From: Fusobacteriota bacterium
Lineage (GTDB): Bacteria > Fusobacteriota > Fusobacteriia > Bac17 > JAEWOZ01
Direction of reading: 5' to 3'
Length of the DNA stretch: 15,930 nucleotides
Assembly: GCA_023399505.1 (NCBI GenBank)
Contig: JAEWOZ010000125.1
Location: forward strand, 1-15,930
Under the pieces are notes generated by a model that worked only from the letters and a program-made list of their open reading frames with translations, ran no database searches and was not told the origin of the DNA. Numbering within the stretch: the stretch's first letter is position 1; each line of letters begins with the position of its first letter. A program made the position numbers and the translations under genes. Shown here one piece after another: positions 6,697 through 13,490 of this stretch.

Positions 6697-8745
6697 CTAA
6701 ATGCTGTCTTCTTTTAAAGCTTCTACTAATTTTTCAACCTCAACTTCCCATTTGAAGCTTGACAAGACTTTACTTAGTCTTGATACAAAAACGTTTATTT
6801 TATTTCTTATACTATTGAACCTTGTTTCAAAAATTTTAAGACCCTTTGTTCCTTTGTCTTTTTCATCACTATATTCTATTAATACCTCTAAAATCAATTT
6901 CTTTATCTCTATTATATATTCTAGTTCGCCCAATTTGCATAATTTTACAAAATTTAGAAAACAATTTATAAGTAAGCTACCATTATTTAACATAAAATTG
7001 TCCATTAAGAAAATTTCACTTATATTTATTTCTCTTAGAATGTTTTTTATTAAATTATTTCCATCTTCTGAACTTAAGTTAAATCCTTTTCTTCTTTTTG
7101 AAACATTTTTCACTAGGTCATTTTCGCTACCTGACTTCAATTCTAAAGCTTTCTTGTAAATAAAAGATAAAAATCTTATATTTGGAATATTTTTATTGAA
7201 TATTAATTCCAATAACTCAATTTGATTTTTCGATCTTATCAAAAATTTGAATAATAACTCTGATTCATTATCAGCAAAGGTAGCTCCATTTTGGACTAGA
7301 AGTTTCATAGCATCTTCATTAGGGAAAGAGAAGCTTAGCACTGTACTTCCTCTATTAGTTTTGTCATGAATATTAGCTCCCAGTTCTATTAACGTTCTAA
7401 TTACTTCGACGTTTCCTTCTCTTGATGCTATCATCAATGCTGTAACAGCATTCAGATCTTTTTCATGAATATTAACACCTAACTCTATTAAGGTCTTAAC
7501 TACTTCAGCATGCCCATTTTGTGAAGCTATCATTAGTGCTGTCCAGTCCTCTTTATTCTTATCATTAATATTAGCTCCCGCACTTATTAGCTTTTTAACT
7601 ACTTCCATATGCCCATTTCGTGAAGCTATCATTAATGCTGTCCACCCATCTTCTTCAGTATTATATTCGTAATCGGTATTCTCTTTAATTCTCTGATTAG
7701 CGTTGGCCCCTTCTTCTAATAATAATTCAACTAATTCTTTATTTCCATTTGAAGAAGCTAAAGTTAACGGTGTCCAACCAGAATTGGTTGTTTCATTGAT
7801 ATTAGCTCCTGCTTTTATTAATATTTTAATTATTTCGATTCTATTCATTAAAACCGCACGTGTTAGTGCTGTATCTCCTTCATAGCCTCTTTTGTTAACA
7901 TCAGCACCTTTTTCTGTTAATAGCTTTACTATCTCAACATGGCCATGCAAAGAGGCTAGCATTAATGCATCATATTCATCACTATTATCATTATCATTAT
8001 CATTAACATTAGCACCTTTTTCTAATAATGTTTTAACTATTTCTATATGACCACCTTCACAAGCCAATTTTAATGCTTCATCTATATAATTTGCATAATT
8101 ACTTTGTAATTTAATAATGTATTCCAATATATTATTGCTATTAAATATACAAGATGATGTTAAAGGTATTTTTCCCAGATTATCTTCGCTTTGAATATCA
8201 AGATTGTATGTCTCTACTAACATCTTAAATATATCTATTTTGTCCTCCATTGATGCTATTATTAAAGCGTTTCTATTAACTTTATCTTTTGGAGCTTTTG
8301 GATCTATTTTATATTTTTCTATAAAATTTTTCACCTCTTCTGCATTCGATGTATAACACAAAAGCAAAAAATATTTGTTTCTATCTAATGATCCCTCTTC
8401 TAATTTATATCTATCTTTTATTAAATCTATTAGTCCACAATTAAAATCATCTAATGCTAAATCATATATTTCTATTTCATTCTTTTTATTTATTTCAACC
8501 CCTTTCTTTATCAACTCTTTCACTATATTAACATTTTTATTATATAAAGCTAGATCTAAGACACTTCTCCCATCCAAAGTATAATTAATATTCGCACCTT
8601 CATTTATTGATTTTATAGCTTTATTATTCTGATTACTTTTTATAAATAAGGCTAAATTCTCATCTATACCTTTAGTTTTAAAATCTAAATTTTCAAAACT
8701 TTTAACACAAGAAAGAATTAAAGTTATCAATATGAATTTTTTCAT
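6697..8745 (-). CDS. Ankyrin-repeat lipoprotein with C-terminal helical domain
   Basis: This encodes 682 residues. The ATG has GGAG seven bases upstream. The signal peptide ends LILSC, giving a predicted lipidated Cys13. Residues 1-150 are clearly paralogous to the start of the OTU protein at 268-3936. Roughly ten ankyrin repeats follow (about 160-520), the best with TALMIASxxGHxEVVKxLI and GANIN signatures. Residues about 530-682 are non-ankyrin and helical; the segment around INISEIFLMDNFML and FVKLCKLGELE matches the C-terminal domain of the ankyrin genes at 13148-14918 and 14961-15930. Ankyrin repeats mediate protein binding. The likely location is a membrane or the cell surface, inferred from the lipobox. 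This is the only fully intact ankyrin gene of this type in the window. Confidence 0.85.
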   Translation of the reverse strand: MKKFILITLILSCVKSFENLDFKTKGIDENLALFIKSNQNNKAIKSINEGANINYTLDGRSVLDLALYNKNVNIVKELIKKGVEINKKNEIEIYDLALDDFNCGLIDLIKDRYKLEEGSLDRNKYFLLLCYTSNAEEVKNFIEKYKIDPKAPKDKVNRNALIIASMEDKIDIFKMLVETYNLDIQSEDNLGKIPLTSSCIFNSNNILEYIIKLQSNYANYIDEALKLACEGGHIEIVKTLLEKGANVNDNDNDNSDEYDALMLASLHGHVEIVKLLTEKGADVNKRGYEGDTALTRAVLMNRIEIIKILIKAGANINETTNSGWTPLTLASSNGNKELVELLLEEGANANQRIKENTDYEYNTEEDGWTALMIASRNGHMEVVKKLISAGANINDKNKEDWTALMIASQNGHAEVVKTLIELGVNIHEKDLNAVTALMIASREGNVEVIRTLIELGANIHDKTNRGSTVLSFSFPNEDAMKLLVQNGATFADNESELLFKFLIRSKNQIELLELIFNKNIPNIRFLSFIYKKALELKSGSENDLVKNVSKRRKGFNLSSEDGNNLIKNILREINISEIFLMDNFMLNNGSLLINCFLNFVKLCKLGELEYIIEIKKLILEVLIEYSDEKDKGTKGLKIFETRFNSIRNKINVFVSRLSKVLSSFKWEVEVEKLVEALKEDSI
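7497..7644 (-). repeat. Recent 99-base tandem ankyrin duplication
   Basis: Bases 7497-7545 and 7596-7644 match at 44 of 49 positions with a period of 99 bases, which is one 33-residue ankyrin repeat. Such near-identity at DNA level between neighbouring repeats points to recent duplication or gene conversion within the 682-residue ankyrin gene. Confidence 0.7.
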
Positions 8746-8852
8746 TTTTATCTCCTTAGTAATTTAATTTTCCATTTTATTTATTAAAATTTTTCACACA
8801 TTAATTGTCTATATTTATTTTTTATTTTAATTTAGCAAAATATAAACAAAAG

Positions 8853-9026
8853 TTATTTAAGTTCTTTAATAACTTTTTCAAAGAGTTATACAGGCAAATT
8901 TTTTAAAGAATAAAGAAAATTTATACAATCGCGAACACTGTTTTCTATATCTTGAGGTATGCCATTTCTTTTATTTAAAAACACGAATAAGTATCCTATA
9001 TACTCGGATATTTTTTTATCTTGAAA
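8853..9026 (-). pseudogene. Unidentified coding-like remnant
   Basis: One frame reads FQDKKISEYIGYLFVFLNKR, then NGIPQDIENSVRDCINFLYS and LKNLPV, then TAA, then LFEKVIKELK and a final stop. The composition is protein-like, and the single internal TAA could derive from a CAA Gln codon. There is no start codon; a TAG lies just upstream of the open part. I do not recognise the family. It sits between the LolD-like gene and the 682-residue ankyrin gene, which leaves little else in 8746-9073. Confidence 0.28.
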
Positions 9027-9073
9027 TCCCTACATTTTGAAGAAAAGATTATGATAATATCATCACATATCAT

Positions 9074-9748
9074 TTATACACTTTCAAGTTTTTTCGTCCT
9101 TTTGTCCAAAACATAACGATTATGTGCTATATTAGCTAAATCTTTATTGTGAGTTACTACTATTATAGTCTGTTTCATCTCTTCATTTATTGTTTTAAAC
9201 AATTGATGTATACTTTGACTAGTTTCAAAATCTAAGCTACCAGTAGGCTCATCTGCTAGTAATAAAGAAGGATCGTTTATTAAAGCTCTTGCAATAGCTA
9301 CTCTTTGCTTTTCCCCTCCTGATAAATTATGTATCTTTTCATTAATTTTATTTTTAATATTACAAATTTCTAATAATTTTATTGCTTTTAATTCTTTTTC
9401 TTTTTTATCACTAAATTTATTTATCAATGCAGGAATAATTACGTTTTCTAAAACTGTAAAATCTTCTAATAAATTGTAGAATTGAAAAATAAATCCTACC
9501 TCTTTATTTCTAAATGCATTTATCTCTTTCTCTTTCAATTTACTCACATCTTTTCCTTTATAATTTATTAGACCTTCATATTTATTATCAAGAAGTCCTA
9601 AAAGATTAAGAAAAGTACTTTTTCCTGAACCAGATGCGCCTTCGATTGAAATGAATTCACCTTTTTGTATAATTAAATTCAAATTATCTAATATTTTATT
9701 TTGACCATAATATTTAATTAAATTTTTTATTTCTATTATATTATCCAT
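9074..9748 (-). CDS. LolD-like ABC transporter ATP-binding protein
   Basis: This encodes 224 residues, the normal length for the LolD/MacB/FtsE-type ATPases. All motifs are present: Walker A GASGSGKST (37-45), Q-loop FQFYNLL with Gln89, signature LSGGEKQR (142-149), Walker B LLLADEP (162-168), D-loop TGSLD and switch His200. FIFQFYNLLEDFTVLENV is typical of the LolD branch. LolD energises release of lipoproteins from the inner membrane with LolC/E permeases, but no permease gene is visible here, so the substrate could also be a peptide or another cargo. The ATG follows an AAGGA site at normal spacing. The neighbours are predicted lipoproteins, which fits a lipoprotein role but does not prove it. 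Confidence 0.85.
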   Translation of the reverse strand: MDNIIEIKNLIKYYGQNKILDNLNLIIQKGEFISIEGASGSGKSTFLNLLGLLDNKYEGLINYKGKDVSKLKEKEINAFRNKEVGFIFQFYNLLEDFTVLENVIIPALINKFSDKKEKELKAIKLLEICNIKNKINEKIHNLSGGEKQRVAIARALINDPSLLLADEPTGSLDFETSQSIHQLFKTINEEMKQTIIVVTHNKDLANIAHNRYVLDKRTKKLESV

Positions 9749-9852
9749 TTTTAATCCTTACTTATATTTTAATTAATGTTTCTAATTTTAAAGGTCGCTA
9801 TCCTAAATTTGTTTTCATTTTTATCTGCTTATTCTAAATTGCCGTAAATAAA

Positions 9853-10338
9853 TTACAACTTTTTAGTTTTAATAACAATGTTCTTACCTATAAATCCTAA
9901 ACCTAATAACAGAATGTTTTTAATTCTATTGCTCACTAATTCTTTATAGTATTTCTTTTTTTCTATTTGATTTAAAGCTATCTCAGCACATTCTTCTACT
10001 TTTTCATCTTTATCAGCTCTTTTTAGTTCGATAACATAACCTAATCTATTCTTATCATATGGAATAATACATATGTCATATCTTCCATCTCCTGATTCTA
10101 TATTGCTTTTTACTCTATATTCGCCACTGGCTTCTAAATAGTAGAAGAAGCTTATCATAAGCATGTGAAGTGAATTTTCATACTTAATATCATGATTACT
10201 GGCTATATTCATTATTATTCTCTTTAACTCATTTTCAAATGATTCTATATTTCCACTCTTTATATATTCTATTATTTTAAATGAATTATTAGTTAATATA
10301 TTGAAATAATCTTCTATTAAAGACCTATATACTTTCAT
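9853..10338 (-). CDS. PD-(D/E)XK nuclease-domain protein, remnant of a larger AAA-ATPase (copy C)
   Basis: This encodes 161 residues forming a complete-looking C-terminal nuclease domain of the AAA-ATPase-like/PD-(D/E)XK family (DUF1703-type). The core residues are Asp88 in GRYDI, then Glu104 and Lys106 in VIELK, followed by NQIEKKKYY and LLLGLGFIGKN. The family normally has about 300-350 residues of AAA-ATPase first. Here the frame is open just upstream and reads VPNKEV before the ATG, a motif usually found where the ATPase part meets the nuclease part. An AGAGG site precedes the ATG, so a nuclease-only protein could still be made. The function of the family is unproven; roles in mobile elements or DNA processing have been suggested. 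Confidence 0.7.
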   Translation of the reverse strand: MKVYRSLIEDYFNILTNNSFKIIEYIKSGNIESFENELKRIIMNIASNHDIKYENSLHMLMISFFYYLEASGEYRVKSNIESGDGRYDICIIPYDKNRLGYVIELKRADKDEKVEECAEIALNQIEKKKYYKELVSNRIKNILLLGLGFIGKNIVIKTKKL

Positions 10339-10348
10339 TACCTCTTTA

Positions 10349-10441
10349 TTAGGTACTGATATTATGTATTTTATCTACATAATATTTGTTTTCATTTATA
10401 AATAATTTAAAGTCAGAATTACTTAGTTCTATCATTTTCAT
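10349..10441 (-). pseudogene. N-terminal stub of the AAA-ATPase/nuclease gene
   Basis: Thirty codons from an ATG read MKMIELSNSDFKLFINENKY and then YVDK before going out of frame to a TAA. FxxFINENKYYVDK is the hallmark start of AAA-ATPase-like (DUF1703-type) proteins, where YVDKT precedes the Walker A region. Within a few bases the sequence becomes the VPNKEV linker of the nuclease ORF at 9853-10338. The Walker A and B region between them, about 300 codons, is gone. An AGGA site lies upstream. Confidence 0.7.
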
Positions 10442-10684
10442 AGTCTCTTTCTTCCTTTCTTAAAACACATAAGTAAAATATTTTACCACATATTAAAGAG
10501 GATATTTTGCAGAAAGACTTTTGCTCTTTCTAATATTAATTTAGAAACTATTTTATAAAAGTCCAATAAAAATTTATAAATTAAATAATTTTTATCAAAA
10601 AATCTAGGAAAATTTAAGCATTATAAAAGAAAATTAATTTAATACTGTTAAATAACTTACTTTTACTTCCATTTTATAAATTAT
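10442..10684. other. Gene-free spacer
   Basis: I see no gene, RNA or convincing repeat in this stretch between the AAA-ATPase stub and the terminator of the decayed DUF5872 copy. The only structure is the terminator hairpin that begins at 10686. Confidence 0.5.
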
Positions 10685-10685
10685 C

Positions 10686-10718
10686 AAAAAAAAGAAGTAA
10701 TATTTTTATCACTTCTTT
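10686..10718 (-). terminator. Intrinsic terminator of the decayed DUF5872 copy
   Basis: AAAGAAGT (10691-10698) and ACTTCTTT (10711-10718) form a perfect 8-pair stem with a 12-base loop. Read on the - strand the stem runs straight into a T tract (10693-10686). It lies about 105 bases past the stop of the gene at 10825-11193. Confidence 0.6.
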
Positions 10719-10824
10719 ATATCTATAAAATTTCTTATTTTCTTAAAGATATAAGTACTTTATTTATATCTCTAACATATGTTTTGGTTAATAAATTTTA
10801 ATAGTTTATATAGTTTATTTAGTT

Positions 10825-11193
10825 TTAATTTTTGTCCTTAATTTCTTTCAACTTAAGCTTTACTGCTGATGGGTTGCTTACATTTTGTTTACCTAATTTT
10901 GATTTTGCACCTACAGCTTTACTTTTATCTGAAATTTGCTATTCTTCTTTAGTCCATTTTTCTAAACTTTTTTGACTTGAAGTTCTCTTTTCAGGGTGTT
11001 TATAATCTCCTCCTTTATTTTCATATTCTTTATTTAATATTTGTGATGTTCTTGAAGAACATTGGCCAGACTTTCCACCTTTATCTTCATTCTTTATCTT
11101 TTCTTTTAGACTTTCTCTTAGTTTTGGTTTAGTGTAGTCTTCAGAGTAGTCTTTTTAACTTTCTCCTTTATTATTGGCTTTATCTTTATTCAT
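10825..11193 (-). pseudogene. Decayed second copy of the DUF5872-type gene
   Basis: Aligned with the intact copy at 5856-6311, this keeps one reading frame from ATG to TAA over 123 codons but carries three lesions. A TAA sits before KDYSEDYTKPKL, a TAG replaces the Trp of KEEWQ, and an in-frame deletion of 87 bases removes the 29 residues from YTKRYLPKKVWDELSPIEKA to VSL, joining GAK to SKLGKQ. The conserved GGKSGQ block also has Trp and Ala replaced (QCSSRTSQ). Both the promoter and a terminator are still recognisable. It is most likely non-functional; it arose by duplication, probably followed by relaxed selection. Confidence 0.85.
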
Positions 11194-11226
11194 TTGAACC
11201 TCAGAAAATTTATATATTATATAATT

Positions 11227-11256
11227 ATTTTATTCTAAAGGGTTGATGTTTGTCAA
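11227..11256 (-). promoter_or_regulatory. Promoter of the decayed DUF5872 copy
   Basis: TTGACA (11256-11251) and TAAAAT (11232-11227) are spaced by 18 bases on the - strand, exactly as upstream of the intact copy at 6344-6373. The spacers differ while the hexamers are identical, which supports both assignments. Confidence 0.55.
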
Positions 11257-11280
11257 GAGTTCTTAAGGATTTGTATTTAG

Positions 11281-11311
11281 AAAAAATCTATCAAGTTTTA
11301 TGAGATTTTTT
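11281..11311 (-). terminator. Hairpin terminator after the ankyrin gene at 11408-12908
   Basis: AAAAAATCT (11281-11289) pairs perfectly with AGATTTTTT (11303-11311) around a 13-base loop. On the - strand the second arm supplies the T run. It lies about 100 bases past the stop at 11408 and just before the promoter of the next - strand gene. The stem is A+T-rich, so its strength is uncertain. Confidence 0.45.
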
Positions 11312-11407
11312 ATTTATATAGCATACATTTTTATCTATATTTCTCATAATTTTAATTGTACAATTAAAGTATATAGGAGATAAATATCCTTGTAAATGAT
11401 TATTTCA

Positions 11408-12055
11408 CTATAATATTTCCATTCTATTAAAATTTTCATTATGTATTTCAATAATTAAATGAAGAACCGTATCCAAAATTAATTGTACAATCTCTTTTTC
11501 ATCATTTCTTATAGCAATATCTAAAGCAGAATCATTTTTGTCATTCACCGTATTAACGTCAGCACCTGATTGTATTAATAATTTAGCTAACTTAAAATAT
11601 TCAGATGCAAAAATTAAAGGCGTATTATTTTCATTATCTATTAAAGTATTAACATTTGCTCCTTTTTTAATCATTAAGGCAGCTATGTTTAAATTTTCAG
11701 TTTCCAAGGCGTGAGCTAAAGGCGATAAATTTTCATCATCTAGCATATTAACGTCAACACCATTTTTCACCAAAAATTTAGCTATTTTTTTATAATCATA
11801 ATTTAAGGCATATGTTAATGAGCTCCAACCACCTATTTTATGGTTAATATCGGCCCCTTTTTCTAACCAGAATTTTGTAAGTTTTAAAGATCCAATTTCT
11901 GAAGCCTCTACTAATAATTCATTAATATTTCCTAAGTTAGCACCTCTTTTTACTAAGAGTTTTACTAAGTGCAAATCTCCTCTTTTAGCAGCTACAATTA
12001 ATGGGCTCTCTTCATCTAAATTTTTTCCATTTATATTAGCTCCTTTTTCTATCAA
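11408..12055 (-). pseudogene. Frameshifted 3' part of an ankyrin lipoprotein gene
   Basis: This frame carries about six ankyrin repeats (for example EKGANINGKNLDEESPLIVA, and KLLIQSGADVNTVNDKNDSA near the end) and stops after NRMEIL. It has no ATG or ribosome site of its own: the frame simply emerges from the preceding one at about 12052, where ELLI at the end of the upstream part joins EKGANIN here after a 4-base excess. It therefore continues the gene at 12036-12908 rather than being separate. It lacks the C-terminal helical domain found in the other ankyrin proteins of this window. Confidence 0.7.
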
Positions 12056-12908
12056 TAAGTAACTCTATAGCTTCCAAGTGAAGTTGTTCACAAGCTACCA
12101 TTAATGCGCTACTATTTTTATCATCTACGTTATTGATATCAACTCCTTTTTCTATTAATAGCTTAATTATTTCTATATTCTCAATTTCAGTGGAAGATGG
12201 TATTTCAAAAGAATTATTGGGATTATATGGGCTCGACCATAAACAGCTCTTAACTTCATAGGGATTTTTAAGAACATAGGCTAAAACTTTATTGCTATCA
12301 GAAGAGGGTAAAAAGTTTGCACCTCTGTCACTTGCATTAACATTGGCCCCATTTTCTAATAATAATTTTACTGTATTTACATCCCTTTTATAAACTGCAA
12401 GCATTAAGGGGGTGGCATCCATTTTATTTGTGTAGTTGACATTAGCGCCCTCTTTTATTAAAAGCTCTATCATTTCAAAGCTAGTGTACTTTATTGCTAA
12501 TATAAGGGCTGTCTCTTCTGAGCTGCTTAGTAAATCAATTTTGATACCTTTTTTCATCAATAATTTAGCTAATTCTACATTATTCTTTTTAGCAATATAC
12601 ATCAAAGGGCTATAACCATTAGGATCTAAAATGTTTGCGTCTATACCTTCTTTTATGTCTATTAATAATTTAAATGCTTCTAGATTATCGAAATAGTTGC
12701 AAGCAGTTAAAGGAGTAAGATTATTATAGCTATCTTTTAGGTTAATGTTAATATCAGTAATTAAAATAATTTTACGAACCTCTTGTAAGTTATTTTCGAC
12801 AATGGCCTCAATTAGATCATCTATAATTTTTTTATTTAGTTGGGCTAGGACATTTAAATTTTTGTTACAATTTAAAATTATTAATAGCAAAATTAATACT
12901 TTGAACAT
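12036..12908 (-). CDS. Ankyrin-repeat lipoprotein, 5' part before a frameshift
   Basis: This encodes 290 residues. The ATG follows GGAG with a 7-base spacer. The signal peptide MFKVLILLLIILNC has a relaxed lipobox with Cys14. About seven ankyrin repeats follow, including LLIKEGANVNYTNKMDATPL and KLLIEKGVDINNVDDKNSSA. The frame ends with DRKRS in mid-repeat. Continuing in the overlapping frame (11408-12055) restores the repeat pattern at once, so a complete ancestor would be about 500 residues. Whether this is a real mutation or a sequencing indel cannot be told from one sequence. The truncated product could still be exported. Confidence 0.75.
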   Translation of the reverse strand: MFKVLILLLIILNCNKNLNVLAQLNKKIIDDLIEAIVENNLQEVRKIILITDININLKDSYNNLTPLTACNYFDNLEAFKLLIDIKEGIDANILDPNGYSPLMYIAKKNNVELAKLLMKKGIKIDLLSSSEETALILAIKYTSFEMIELLIKEGANVNYTNKMDATPLMLAVYKRDVNTVKLLLENGANVNASDRGANFLPSSDSNKVLAYVLKNPYEVKSCLWSSPYNPNNSFEIPSSTEIENIEIIKLLIEKGVDINNVDDKNSSALMVACEQLHLEAIELLIDRKRS

Positions 12909-13121
12909 TTTTGTTCTCCTTTTTCTTTTTTAGCATTTCTAGTTATTATATTAAATTTTTATTTATATTTTAGAATATCTTAAGAAGTGCCTTTTAAAGA
13001 GCTAATACATGCCTAACAAGATTATTAAACTTACTAAATAAATATAGTTGCATTTTATATAGAAGCTATAAAAGTCGCAATTATAAATTTTTATTTTTCA
13101 AATTTTATCATTTAATATAAA

Positions 13122-13149
13122 AAAATCAAAGCTTTAAAATCTTGATTTT
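13122..13149 (-). terminator. Intrinsic terminator of the ankyrin gene at 13148-14918
   Basis: AAAATCAA (13122-13129) and TTGATTTT (13142-13149) form an 8-pair stem with a 12-base loop. On the - strand the stem is followed directly by a run of T (the last stem bases plus 13121). It coincides with the stop codon at 13148-13150 that would end the ancestral reading frame. The stretch between it and the ankyrin gene at 12908 shows nothing else I can support. Confidence 0.55.
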
Positions 13150-13490
13150 AGAAAGTTATTATAATCATGCTTTTATTCTTTTTTAATATTTTCCCAGGCA
13201 ATATAGAGCTATAATTATTTCTTATATTGGAAATTTCTTTTAGTGCAATTAAATACTATCTCTATTTAGTTAAATTTTTCCTTATCTAATTTGGAAGATA
13301 TTTTCCTAACATCAATTTTCTTTTTTTTTATTTTTTAAATTTCGTATTTGAAAATATATTTCTCCTACAAAAAAATTAATTTTCTTTTTTATTAAATTTA
13401 TCTCCTTAAGGAACCTTTCCTCATATCCTTCTATATTATTAATTTTTTCTTTATAATATTCTTTGAAGATATTTATCAGATTTTCATTTA
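13148..13490 (-). pseudogene. Detached C-terminal tail of the ankyrin gene at 13488-14918
   Basis: Just past the TAA at 13488 another frame reads INENLINIFKEYYKEKINNI and then EGYEERFLKEI. This matches INHILITSLINYYDKKVDYI and ESEEKFLEKV in the neighbouring gene at 14961-15452. One missing base near 13491 explains the switch. The tail breaks again at a nine-A tract (13321-13329): one frame stops at 13312, the other continues with KKIDVRKISSKLDKEKF. A final open run of 35 codons (13255-13148, containing IALKEISNIRNNYSSILPGK) ends exactly at the terminator. The last segment is less certain than the first. Confidence 0.6.

Noticed and set aside
6701..8584. Several + strand open frames (6701-7159, 7703-7885, 8375-8584)
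   Set aside because: They are antisense to a clear ankyrin gene. Their Ser/Leu/Phe-rich translations are what complementing A-rich coding sequence produces, and they lack ribosome sites.
10825..11193. A reassigned genetic code, since TAG replaces Trp and TAA interrupts the DUF5872 copy
   Set aside because: Trp is TGG in all intact genes, and the same copy also has an 87-base deletion and substitutions at conserved residues, so ordinary decay is sufficient.
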